From Coniferiporia sulphurascens (taxonomy: Eukaryota; Basidiomycota; Agaricomycetes; Hymenochaetales; Hymenochaetaceae), in the NCBI GenBank assembly GCA_002794785.1, contig NBBA01000003.1, positions 1,364,001 to 1,428,000 of the forward strand: a DNA stretch of 64,000 bases, written 5' to 3'. A program made the position numbers and the translations under genes. Below, piece by piece: positions 31,900-41,435 of this stretch (position 1 is its first letter; the number at the start of each line of letters is the position of its first letter). The notes under the pieces are model-generated. The model was not told the DNA's origin and ran no database searches. It saw nothing but the letters and a program-made list of their open reading frames with translations.

Positions 31900-34725
31900 T
31901 TATAAGATTCTCTTTTGAACTTCGAAGTCGGTGATTGGGTTTCGCCCTTCCTGCGCCCAGGACTCTTGTAATTTAAAAATTTCCAGCTTACCTGTCGGGG
32001 TACGCGGCAAAGCCTCGAGGAAGCCGATATACCTAGGGCGGAAAAACTTTGGCATCGTGCTGATGGCATAGTCATACACGCCCTGCTCCGTGATGCCAGA
32101 ATTGGGCCGCCTCACAACCGACAACGCGAGGTCTTCTTCGGTGAACTCCGGGGAAGGGACTCCATATGCGGCACACTCCAGGATGTCGGGATGCATCAAG
32201 AACGCCTCTTCCACTTCGAAAGCTTTGGAGAAAGGTAAAAACCAGGACCAATGGGTCAAATGCCTTTATATGAACAAGTACTGACCGGAAATATTTTCGC
32301 CTCGCCTTCTGATTACATGTTTTCTTGAAGAGTGTCCAAATCAGGTACAGCATATACGGAAACGATTATAATATTACGCACCTGCGCCCGACGAAGAATA
32401 GATTACCTTCAGGGTCAAGTCGACAGAGATCACCCGTGTAAAACCATCCGTCCCGTATGGCGTTTTCGGTGGCTTCAGCACTCCTGTAATATCCTTCAAG
32501 CAAAATATGATATAAGTGCAGCGTCAACGGATAGAGCGAAGGAACTTAGACAAACCAGAGAATCGCGAATCAGAGGGTTGGCGCACGAGAAGCTCTCCTA
32601 CTGTACCAGGTTCCGCATCCGACCCATTTTCGTTGATGATTTTCAAACTAATGCCCTTTAATGCTACGCCACATGAACCCTTTATTCTTGGCCGATCGAT
32701 TGGCTGAACAACGGGAATACCAACTTCAGTCGAGCCGTACACTTCGTAGATCTTCAGATTGAAACGTCTTTCGAACTCCTCCACCCATGCCGGGACTGGT
32801 ACACCCCACATAATGCGGAGGGTGTTCTCGGAGTCGGAAGGGTGCGAAGGCGCTTTAAAGAGGATGCTCAGTGTAGCACCCATGAAGTCTGCAACGGTCG
32901 CGCGACTCAGGCGGATCTGATCCCACCATTGGCTGGCCGAAAAGCGCTCAGAAATAGCCGCGGTTGCACCAAGGAGTAAAGCAGGAACAACGGTAAGCTC
33001 AGCTGCATCAGCATGACAGAGGGGGAATGGACAAAATAAAACATCGTCCGAAGTCAGGCGGAGTGAATCCACGAGCGCTTGTCCGGCGGATATTAAATAC
33101 CGATGTGACAGCTCGCAAGCCTTAGATGGGCCAGTCGTCCCTGATGTAAATAATAAGGATGAAGTAGCCTGGGAAGAGTGTTGGAGCGGGGTTGGATGTG
33201 AGGTACCAATCAAGTCGGCCCATTGCTGGTGTATTTCCGATGTGCCCTTGACATAGAGTCTTGCGTCGATCCCAGAAGGAAGATGGATCAAGAAGGTGGT
33301 GTCAATGAATAGCAACTTCGGCTTCGCCAAATCGAGAGCGCGACGCAAAGTTAAACCCCTAAACTCGGTCTAAAAAATAAAATATACGGTGACGGTTACA
33401 ATAATGCCTGATGTTGTACTCACATGAAGGGGAGCCCAAATTGCCCCTACTGCAATTGTCGCAAACCAAAACCGCACCATCTCTTCGCTGTTGATCATCA
33501 TGGCGGCGATCACGTCCCCTTCTTCGATCCCATGCTGTATTAGCCCAGAGGCAAGTTTTGCAACATCCCCAGCAAATTTAGCGTAGGAAACATCGGTTGA
33601 TCCAAAGCGCAAAAATACTTTGTTAGGATGGACGGATGCAGCTTTCGTCAAAATCGAGGGCAAGGTGATATTTCCGGCAGTGTCTTCGGCGACGTGACCT
33701 GCCTTGCGTTGTCTGAATTTCTCGAATGCTTCTGAGGAGAACTTGTCGGAGAAACACCAGCTCGCAGCATCCACCTCTGCATCCAGAACTACCTCGACAT
33801 TAGGGAAAGTGGCTCTTTCAAGTCCCTTCTTTATAGCGGCCAGGCTCCTCCCAGATCTCTGTGAAAGTTGTACTGCCAGTTCAGTTGATCGAATCAATGG
33901 ATCAGCGGCCACCTCCGTGATCATATTCAGCGAAAGAGCTTCCGAGGCTGTGATACTCTCTCCAAATAGCATTAGACGTTTCGCTTGCATAAGGCCTACC
34001 AGTTGGGGAAGTCTTCCAGCTAGAAACAATTAAGCATACGGCTTCTGAGAGTGGAATTACTGAATATACTCACTTATGCCTCCAGTAGGTGCATGACCGT
34101 GAATGATCTCCGGAAACTTAAATTTCGCATCAGGTGAGGCGACTACTACATCTGCCGCAAGAGCAATCTACATTTTGTTGCTATTTCAATAGGTGCGCTG
34201 ATTTAAAATTTGTCACTAATTACCTCGGCGCCTCCTCCTACGGCCCAGCCTTTCACGGCAGAAATGAAAATGGTGTCTGCACCTGTCATCAAACGCGTGA
34301 TATTTTGCAGCTGCTTGAAAGCTACCCGAAGCTCGTCAGGGTCTCTGCCATTTGACTGGGGTGCCAAAGTCTGCTTTAAGTCTGGTTGAAATAATAAGCC
34401 TTTCCACAAAATATCACGAGACCTAGTAATAGCGCACCTTCTCCAGAGCAGAAGGAAGTACCTGAACCCGATAAGATACATGTCTTGCATCCAGACGCCT
34501 GTGGATGATTTTATGGTTAGTTCCTTCTTTCGATTACAAGGCACTTTTTAGGTAACCAAAAAGAATCACCTGCACTCTTTCCAAGCAAGAAACGAGACCA
34601 TTGAGCAAAGCAACATTAATTGCATTAAGACTGCGAGGTCTGTTGAGAAATATTTTGGCCGTGTTTGTTGAGTGATCGAGCGAGAATAAAACAGGAAGCT
34701 CCTTGGGGTTGGTGGGCATATCCAT
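31900..34725 (-). CDS. enoyl-CoA hydratase / acyl-CoA synthetase fusion protein
   Basis: Bifunctional protein: crotonase domain first, then an AMP-forming acyl-CoA synthetase. Nine minus-strand exons (34725-34570, 34498-34438, 34381-34224, 34167-34074, 34019-33424, 33369-32556, 32493-32382, 32308-32286, 32222-31900) give 778 residues. Crotonase, about 10-260: 'FCSGEDLK' and 'AVKGWAVGGGAE' build the oxyanion hole. Glu125 and Glu145 match the two catalytic glutamates of classical hydratases. Synthetase, about 275-770: P-loop 'TSGTTGPSKACE' from residue 430, then 'YGSTE', 'WFYTGDL', 'GRRRGENIS' and 'PRTPTGKLE' with the catalytic Lys. Exon 5 spans both domains without a stop, so the fusion is genomic. 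No signal peptide, and the end 'QKRIL' is not a peroxisomal PTS1. Substrate unknown. Confidence 0.88.
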
Positions 34726-34937
34726 TACGATCGGTAATGCCTCTGCTATCAACAAGTACAGCTAAACTTGGAATCGCTGTGCATACAAGGAAGGCCGTAG
34801 CTGAGGACCTGGGGACATCCACGATAACGCTAGAGAAATAAGAGCTGGATGTACCTGCGGATGAATGGATAAGAACACGGGTGAACATATGAACGGTGCG
34901 GATAAACAATGCATCGCAAGCGATAGCGCGTAGGACA

Positions 34938-34951
34938 TCGCGTACGCTGGT
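34938..34951. repeat. target-site duplication, left copy
   Basis: The 14-mer tcgcgtacgctggt directly abuts the poly(T) run. The identical 14-mer occurs at 41422-41435, so the pair brackets the LINE. A perfect match indicates a recent target-primed insertion. Confidence 0.93.
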
Positions 34952-35018
34952 TTTTTTTTTTTTTTTTTTTAAATGCATTTCTATAGCACGTCATGACTAT
35001 CTAGTACAAAATACGCTC

Positions 35019-35038
35019 CAGGGGCCTTTAGGCCCCTG
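35019..35038 (-). promoter_or_regulatory. 3'-UTR hairpin of the LINE
   Basis: Perfect inverted repeat caggggcct / aggcccctg (9 bp) with a 2-nt loop, about 50 nt from the poly(A) start. LINE reverse transcriptases often recognise a 3' RNA stem-loop; that role here is inference. Confidence 0.6.
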
Positions 35039-35153
35039 TATTGTGTGAGATGGTGATTGTTATAGAGAGAATAAATCGTGGTGGGACGCCGGAGGCGGAG
35101 ATGGAGGCTGGGTTATAACCAGTGAAAAAAGAGAGGCGAGAGTGGTATCGGTC

Positions 35154-38100
35154 TTAGTTGCCAGTGGCAAAACCTGAGTCCGAAATATGTACCACAGTGG
35201 GGCCACCCGGGTCGAAGACGAGGATGGGTTCCGCCTCGAAAGCGGGGTGAGAGTAGAGGAAAGATGCCAAGATCGGGAGGCCATCTTTAGAGAACCATTG
35301 GGCCTCCATGGATGGTAGGGGCGTTTTCCACACCGCTCGTCGAGCAGGGAGGGTGTTAGGGCAGGAGAGCAGGAGGTGGGCTCGAGTCTCCGGGACGTGG
35401 CAGAACGGGCACATGGGGTCGCGTCCCGGTATACGTCCAAAGTATGCGCCAAAACCGGCGTGACCTAGGAGTGTCCGGAAAACTTTGCACTTGGTGCGTC
35501 GACCTAGTGTGAGGTTCTGCATGAGGGCGGACGGCTTAGTCGAGGGATTCATAGTAACACCCATTGAGTGGGCGTCTGAAGTCCCTCGGGACTTCCGGCA
35601 GGCAAGGGCCCAGTCGGATTTCCATTGAGTGAGTGCCGTTGAGGAGGCAGCTTCCCTAAGGAAGCGGATGGTAGGCGGGAACGGGAGGGTGCCCGGAGGG
35701 GGGTTGTCCGCGATACCGCAGGCGAGGACGTCAGCAAATTCATTGCCTTCTACATCGGAGTGACCTGGGACCCAGTGTAGATGGAAAAAGACACTAGGAA
35801 ATCGTTTTGTTGCGATTTTGAGGCACTTCCGGATGAAGAGGGCGACGTTAACGCCTGGGGCCGGACGAGGGTCTGCGAGGAGCGTGAGAGCGACTTCGCA
35901 ATCAGTGTAGATTTCCACCTGGGTAACTTCCGGGTGTAAATCGTAGGAGTATGCCAAGAGCCAAGCGGCGTCGGCAAGTGCGGCAAGTTCGCAATCCGTA
36001 GCATGGACGGAGGAACCGAGATAGGTCTCGCGGGTGAGAACGGACTCCCCGCGATAAAACCAAACGCCGGCGGCGCCGCCGGCGTAAGAAGAAGGGGATG
36101 TTCCCTTACGGGAACCATCAGTATAGATGAGAAGGCGAGTGGGTACGTCTTTCAGTTGGTCGATGAGACCATGGTGTGACTGAATGAGTGCATCTCGGGC
36201 TTCTTGGGAGTGGTCAATCGCCTGGTCAATGCTTACGTGTCGTAATGGAGGCAGCGTAATCCACGGAGGGCGAGTGTATCGGGGGACTCGTTCGCATCCA
36301 GGGGGAACCCGGTTGACGAACGAAGTGGTGATGGCGCCTTTACGGGTGGTCCGTAATGGTAGCAGGGTGTGCGTGGTAGTAAGATACCGGATGGCGGCAC
36401 GAGATTTAGTGCGCTCTAGGCGAAGGGGGATGGGCAGAATGGAGGCGAGGACCTCAGAGGGGCCGCGTGGTGACGTGCGCCATGATCCGAGGATACGGCG
36501 GCACGCCGCGGACTGGACTAAAGTCATTTTGTCACATTTGCCTTTTTGCCGTTTGCCAGTAAACCAGAGCGGAGAGCCCCAAAGTAAAACTGGCAGAATG
36601 CACCCGATGTAGAGACGTCGTAAGTGGAGCGGGTCTAAGCCGCGGAGAGTATTGCCGAGGAGTTCCAAGGCGCGAAGAGAGGACATGGCTTTGAAACACA
36701 TGCGTTGGACGTGTACCGTAAACAGCAGTTGCGCGTCGAAAAAGATACCCAGCCAGCGTAGAGGCCGGGAGGGAACTATGCGAAGGGGCGGGAGGCCCTG
36801 GCGTGGCAAGTGGATAGGGTGTATGAGGGAGTCCTCGCGGAGGTCATGCCGCCGGGTCCAATGGATAAGCTCAGATTTGTCATCATCCAGGGAGAGGCCG
36901 AGAGCACGACAGGCAGCAGAGAACGAGAGATAGGCCTTTTCGAGGCGGGCAACGTTAGTTGCTATGGAACTCGAAGAGGTAGTGAGGAGGTGGTCATCCA
37001 CGTAGGCGCGGACGAGCACGAGAGGATCGGTGACCTGGAGTGAGGAGAGAAGGCTGGTCGCGAATAAGGCAGACAGTATGGGAGAAATGGGAGAGCCTTG
37101 GGGAACCCCCATATTAGGTATGGGGGTCAGAGTGTCGGTGAAGCCATCAAAGGAGAGGGCGACCCGGCGATCTGAAACGAAGGACATGACCCAAGCGATA
37201 AGGAGGGGGGGAAACCCAAGTTCGAGGAGGACGGAGTGTAGACGGGGATGTTGGACGGAAGGGAAAAACCCCGCCACGTCTACTGCAAGTGCTGTAGTGA
37301 CATGATGCCGGGCCCAAGCTGTCTCAATTTCGTTTACAAGGTCAGAAGTGGCATCCAGTACGCCCGACTTTTGTCGGGTACCGTATTGGGAAGAGGGGAG
37401 TGCACCGAGTTCATTGGCGATGAACTGGATGCGGTTAGCGATGATCTTCTCGAGTAATTTTCCCATAGTTTCCTCGAGGGTGATAGGACGGTATGCGTTG
37501 AGCGCGGTAGGGTCTTTCTTATTGAGTTTTCGGAGCATCACCACCTTCGCGTCCTTCCAGGGACGGGGGTGATGTCCAGCATCCAGGCATTCATTGTAGA
37601 GTGCGAGGAGTGGAACACTATGGGCGGCATGCAGGCTTTTTAGGGCCTGGTAGCCAACACCGGTAATGCCCGGGGCACTCGAATTCGAAGTGAGACTGAG
37701 GGCGTGGTCCAGTTCTTCCATAAGGATGGGATGGTTACGCATAGGGCGGGCGCCGACAAACGAGTAGGTCGACGGGATGGCAGCGGATGGTTGGGTACCG
37801 AAATACTTAGACCGGAAGGCGGAGGCCTTCTCCGCAGGTGAGTTCGCAGTGGATTGTCCAGACACTAACGCTGGGATAGGAGCACGTCGCGTGCCCATTG
37901 CCCATTTTGCCATTGGCCAGATTTTATCCGGTTTGACAGAAGCAGTGAATGAATCAGCCCAGTTGCGTTTGGCACGGCGAAAGATACCAGCCGATTGACG
38001 TCGGAGCGTGGTACGAGCCGCCGGGGTAGCTCCGCGCAAGGCGGCCATGTGAGCACGACAGGAAGCGTCCCACCACTTGACCTTGTGGCCTCCGGCCTTC

Positions 38101-39074
38101 GAAGAAGACGGGGGGTGAGAGGAATCAGTGGCGAGGACCAACGCAGCGTGAATAGCGGCAACCTTGACATCCAGGAGTTGGGGCGTGGCGCCTGAGAGGG
38201 CGAAGGCGGCAGAGAGGGGCGCATCGAGAGCTTCCAACCATTCAGTAGAGAGCGAATCATCGTACCGTGGGCGGAGGAAGGGGTCGAAAAACGGCTCAGA
38301 AGAGGTGGGGATAGACCATGTGATAACCACATGGTCGGATCCGGATGGAGTATCCCAGGATCGTGTCCAGGAATCGCCCAAAGCGAGATCCTCCAGAGAA
38401 GGAGAAGCCCAGGCTAGGTCGATGACTGATTCGGTGAATTGGGTGGATGGGCGTCGCCGGGTATCAAAGCCCGGCTGGTTCAGGAGGTGCATGGCGTTTG
38501 CGGCGGCCCAATGTTCGAGAGGGCGAGCTTTTTGCTCGTCACTTGTCGAATGGGTGCCGTGGTCCCAGTGAATAGAGTGGAGGTTGAAATCTCCAGCCAC
38601 TAGCCAATGTGCACGTAGGGGGAGCTCGAGTAGAGTAAGGGAGGAGATGGTGTCCTTTTTATTCGCATCATGATTGTATATATTTGTGACAAAGAGAGGC
38701 CCAAGGCCAGTGTCAAAAATTAGCGTGAGTATGTCTCGGGATGGGGAGCGCGAAGCATCTAGCACCACCCGAGACAGAGGGATAGACTGGTGAACCAGTG
38801 TGACCACACGCGGACGTGTTAGTTCGGTGGCCCCCGCGGAGGGGGGCACAAAGACGTGGTAATTGGGCATGGCGGGGAAGCCGAAAACAGGCGTACCTGC
38901 AGCATCCAACATAGAGGGGGAGGTACCGATAGGATACCAAGGGGGTTCCTGAAATAAAATAACCGCAGGCGGAGAGGGAGCACCGGGGGCAGACGAGAAG
39001 GAGTGGACGAGTGCTTCGACGTGCACTCGGGACGTTGCAACATTGTGTTGCATAAACGTCCAGGGACTACTCAT
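35154..39074 (-). CDS. LINE ORF2: endonuclease, reverse transcriptase, RNase H
   Basis: About 1306 residues from the ATG at 39074; the frame stays open further upstream, but this ATG overlaps the ORF1 stop. Apurinic-type endonuclease, about 1-260: 'VAGDFNLHSIHWDH' and 'SGSDHVVITW'. Reverse transcriptase, about 480-750: 'GVPQGSPISPILSALF' and the catalytic 'YVDD' near residue 691. RNase H follows at about 980-1110: 'IYTDGSRKG' and 'WVPGHSDVEGNEFAD'. A C-terminal Cys/His motif near residue 1220 reads 'CPFCHVPETRAHLLLSC'. No stop or frameshift interrupts it. The product nicks target DNA and copies the element RNA in place. Confidence 0.95.
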   Translation of the reverse strand: MSSPWTFMQHNVATSRVHVEALVHSFSSAPGAPSPPAVILFQEPPWYPIGTSPSMLDAAGTPVFGFPAMPNYHVFVPPSAGATELTRPRVVTLVHQSIPLSRVVLDASRSPSRDILTLIFDTGLGPLFVTNIYNHDANKKDTISSLTLLELPLRAHWLVAGDFNLHSIHWDHGTHSTSDEQKARPLEHWAAANAMHLLNQPGFDTRRRPSTQFTESVIDLAWASPSLEDLALGDSWTRSWDTPSGSDHVVITWSIPTSSEPFFDPFLRPRYDDSLSTEWLEALDAPLSAAFALSGATPQLLDVKVAAIHAALVLATDSSHPPSSSKAGGHKVKWWDASCRAHMAALRGATPAARTTLRRQSAGIFRRAKRNWADSFTASVKPDKIWPMAKWAMGTRRAPIPALVSGQSTANSPAEKASAFRSKYFGTQPSAAIPSTYSFVGARPMRNHPILMEELDHALSLTSNSSAPGITGVGYQALKSLHAAHSVPLLALYNECLDAGHHPRPWKDAKVVMLRKLNKKDPTALNAYRPITLEETMGKLLEKIIANRIQFIANELGALPSSQYGTRQKSGVLDATSDLVNEIETAWARHHVTTALAVDVAGFFPSVQHPRLHSVLLELGFPPLLIAWVMSFVSDRRVALSFDGFTDTLTPIPNMGVPQGSPISPILSALFATSLLSSLQVTDPLVLVRAYVDDHLLTTSSSSIATNVARLEKAYLSFSAACRALGLSLDDDKSELIHWTRRHDLREDSLIHPIHLPRQGLPPLRIVPSRPLRWLGIFFDAQLLFTVHVQRMCFKAMSSLRALELLGNTLRGLDPLHLRRLYIGCILPVLLWGSPLWFTGKRQKGKCDKMTLVQSAACRRILGSWRTSPRGPSEVLASILPIPLRLERTKSRAAIRYLTTTHTLLPLRTTRKGAITTSFVNRVPPGCERVPRYTRPPWITLPPLRHVSIDQAIDHSQEARDALIQSHHGLIDQLKDVPTRLLIYTDGSRKGTSPSSYAGGAAGVWFYRGESVLTRETYLGSSVHATDCELAALADAAWLLAYSYDLHPEVTQVEIYTDCEVALTLLADPRPAPGVNVALFIRKCLKIATKRFPSVFFHLHWVPGHSDVEGNEFADVLACGIADNPPPGTLPFPPTIRFLREAASSTALTQWKSDWALACRKSRGTSDAHSMGVTMNPSTKPSALMQNLTLGRRTKCKVFRTLLGHAGFGAYFGRIPGRDPMCPFCHVPETRAHLLLSCPNTLPARRAVWKTPLPSMEAQWFSKDGLPILASFLYSHPAFEAEPILVFDPGGPTVVHISDSGFATGN

Positions 39075-41349
39075 CAGCCGGGGGTGGGGCGAAAGAGGAA
39101 CGGGCACGGCCACGCTGTTTGGGGCAGCTAGAAGAGTCGGCGCGGTGTTCACCGGAACAATTCGAGCATTTGGGGGGATGTGTGCAGGGAGAGGAGGCTG
39201 GGAGCGCATCTCTGACGCACCCCGGGCAGCGCATGCGGTGGTCATCAGTACGATGACGGCCAGCGCATATAAAGCACGACCAGGGACGGTTTCTGCAGTT
39301 TTGTACTAGGTGGCCTAGTGCAGCACATTTGATGCACTGCATGAGGCGAGGGAGATCACGGCGGGCCACCAATTTGAGTCGGCGGCCGAACATGTAGACC
39401 ACGCGGTTCCTCGGGGTAGAGAGGATGTTCGCAGAGCGGGAGCCCGTAGGGTCTTCGAAGGAGAAGGCGATGGGGGCAGACATGACGTCCTCACGCAAAA
39501 GCTCGTAGGCCCGGGTCCAGTCGGGCTCTAGAGTCATGGGCAGTGAGAGGAGGTGAGGGTTGGCGGCGCGGAATTCCGCTTGGAGATCCGCCGCCGTGAA
39601 GGCAGGGAGGCCCAGCGCAGGACGCGTAGGGACTTCGGCAATTTGTAGGCAGGCCCAAGATACGAGTTGGGAAACTGTGGCAGGGTAGACGCTTTGGACG
39701 GCTGCCATCACAACTTCCTTCACGCTATTCATAGTAGGAACGTGAGTGTTGTGAGCGAACGTGACGAAGCAGTTGCCTCGGTCGTTCCAATGGGCAGCAC
39801 GTACGACCAGTTTGGCCGCAGTGGGAAAGCGTGAGAGGGCAGTCCTGACGTTAATAGTCGTCTGGGAGTCGGTGGGGCGCGCTTCAGCAGGGGGGGGGGC
39901 TCCATGGAAGCGGATGGCGAGGGTCGGGTCCGTAATGGTACGGATAACCGGGAGGACTGCACGCTTCGGCTCTTGTTTCACAGCGCTAGCAGTAGTGGGG
40001 GCCCCCGTCGACACTGGCGCTGCAGTAGCAGGGGCAGTGGCGGGGGTAGCCCCACCCGCGGCAAGACCTGGAGTGACAGGTGTCGGCAAGGTGGACCCGG
40101 CGGTGGAGTTAGAAGGGCCCGAAGGTCCTTGTGGTGGAGGAGGGGCAGTACTTGGGTTGGCTTTACCCTTCCCTTTCCTGTCTCCGGAGGGGGCGGACCC
40201 GGCCCCCGAGGAATGTGGGGGAGGTCGTTCGAGGGCGTCCATCCGCTGCATCATGAAAGCCATTTGGCGCGTAAGGTCAGACATGACCTGCACCATCTGC
40301 TGTGGCAGGGAGGGAAGAGAGGGATGGCCTACCACAGTCTGGGAGGACTGGGGGGGGGCGGGAAGGGGGGCAGGGCCAGAGGCTATGCCGAAGCGGGGGC
40401 CTGCCGCCGCCCGGAAGGCCTGCGACGTGGCGGATTGTGCGAACGGATCCTCCTGGACCAAAGCACTGTTGAGAGAATTAACCGCAAAGGCAATCTCTCC
40501 AAGGAGGGAGGCAGTAGAGGCGGCCGACGTAGAGGTCGTCTTCCCTAGTGCGAGGAGTTCGTGGGAGGCGCGCATAGCAGTCGTGGCGGCCAGCCGAAGG
40601 TGGGGGACCTGCAATGTCACCGCCCTGGGGGACAGTGGCACTGGGGCGCTGGTGGATTTGCGCTTTTTCCGCGCAGAAGCCGTGGAAGCCTGGTCATCAT
40701 GGGCCCCGGCCTCCGACATTTCTGAGTCGGAGTCCAGCGACGATATGGCAGCAGACATCGGGCGGGACGGCCCACGAGGGGTTTCGTCTACACGGGGAGC
40801 CCTACCTCCACCCCCGGGGGGGGTGGTAGGGGGGGCAGGCTCATCGAGAGGGTGGGCCGCGCCTGTGGGGATGTAACTCGCCCACATGGAGGCAGAGGTG
40901 GATTGGGGGGCCTGCGGGGCAGGTGCCAAAAGAGAGGAGAGGCTGGCTTGACCCCCAGAAAAGAGGGTTTCGCCTGAAATAGCCCCTGAGAGGGGAAGGC
41001 CCGGGTTAGCCGGGCTAGGGACGTGGGCCATGACCTGGTCAGTTCCTCGGTCACTCGCGACGGAGGCGGCGCGGGACGGTGGGTGAAAGGGCTGGCGAGA
41101 GGTGATCTCCGCCGCCAGTGGGGAAACTGTGGGGAGAACTTTAGGAGGTACCGCAGGCGCGCGGGCGGCGCTCGATATCGACCCCGAGAACGAGGAGGAG
41201 CGAGCAGCGACCGTTCCCGGAGGAGGCATAACGTCGGTCCCTCGACCACGAAGAGAACGCATACCACCTCGTGTAGAAACAGAGGGGGCGTGAAAGGTCT
41301 CATCGATGGGACGGGGGGGTTGTTGTTCTTGTTGTTGTTGTTCAGACAT
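39067..41349 (-). CDS. LINE ORF1: gag-like nucleic-acid-binding protein
   Basis: 760 residues, uninterrupted. The start 'MSEQQQQEQQPP' precedes a long Pro/Ser/Ala-rich region. A folded middle part lies around residues 480-640. The end carries three zinc-knuckle-like motifs: 'CIKCAALGHLVQNC', 'CFICAGRHRTDDHRMRC' and 'CSNCSGEHRADSSSC'. ORF1 proteins of Tad-like elements bind the element RNA. Its stop overlaps the ORF2 start in the string ATGAGTAG (39074-39067), which suggests termination-reinitiation as the way ORF2 is translated. Confidence 0.93.
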   Translation of the reverse strand: MSEQQQQEQQPPRPIDETFHAPSVSTRGGMRSLRGRGTDVMPPPGTVAARSSSFSGSISSAARAPAVPPKVLPTVSPLAAEITSRQPFHPPSRAASVASDRGTDQVMAHVPSPANPGLPLSGAISGETLFSGGQASLSSLLAPAPQAPQSTSASMWASYIPTGAAHPLDEPAPPTTPPGGGGRAPRVDETPRGPSRPMSAAISSLDSDSEMSEAGAHDDQASTASARKKRKSTSAPVPLSPRAVTLQVPHLRLAATTAMRASHELLALGKTTSTSAASTASLLGEIAFAVNSLNSALVQEDPFAQSATSQAFRAAAGPRFGIASGPAPLPAPPQSSQTVVGHPSLPSLPQQMVQVMSDLTRQMAFMMQRMDALERPPPHSSGAGSAPSGDRKGKGKANPSTAPPPPQGPSGPSNSTAGSTLPTPVTPGLAAGGATPATAPATAAPVSTGAPTTASAVKQEPKRAVLPVIRTITDPTLAIRFHGAPPPAEARPTDSQTTINVRTALSRFPTAAKLVVRAAHWNDRGNCFVTFAHNTHVPTMNSVKEVVMAAVQSVYPATVSQLVSWACLQIAEVPTRPALGLPAFTAADLQAEFRAANPHLLSLPMTLEPDWTRAYELLREDVMSAPIAFSFEDPTGSRSANILSTPRNRVVYMFGRRLKLVARRDLPRLMQCIKCAALGHLVQNCRNRPWSCFICAGRHRTDDHRMRCPGCVRDALPASSPCTHPPKCSNCSGEHRADSSSCPKQRGRARSSFAPPPADE

Positions 41350-41421
41350 AGAGGGCAGAGTGCTCGTAAAGACTACCTAGATGGTGGTGGTTAGAGGACA
41401 AGGAGGATGATGAGAGCGATG

Positions 41422-41435
41422 TCGCGTACGCTGGT
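41422..41435. repeat. target-site duplication, right copy
   Basis: Identical 14-mer to 34938-34951, at the 5' end of the LINE. Defines the outer boundary of the element. Confidence 0.93.

Larger units (their letters stand above)
34952..41421 (-). mobile_element. full-length LINE (non-LTR retrotransposon), Tad1-like
   Basis: About 6.47 kb, transcribed on the minus strand. The 3' end is a poly(A) tail seen as a T run at 34951-34970. Order in the element: short 5' UTR (41421-41350), ORF1 (41349-39067), ORF2 (39074-35154), 3' UTR (35153-34971) and poly(A). ORF1 has zinc knuckles; ORF2 has endonuclease, reverse transcriptase and RNase H domains, the layout of Tad1-clade fungal elements (clade inferred from layout). 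Perfect 14-bp target-site duplications flank it, and both frames are open, so it is a recent insertion that may still be mobile. It lies upstream of, and in the same orientation as, the hydratase-ligase fusion gene. Confidence 0.95.

Noticed and set aside
39761..41394. Long plus-strand frames opposite LINE ORF1
   Set aside because: Shadow of the Pro/Ala-rich ORF1; no recognisable domain.
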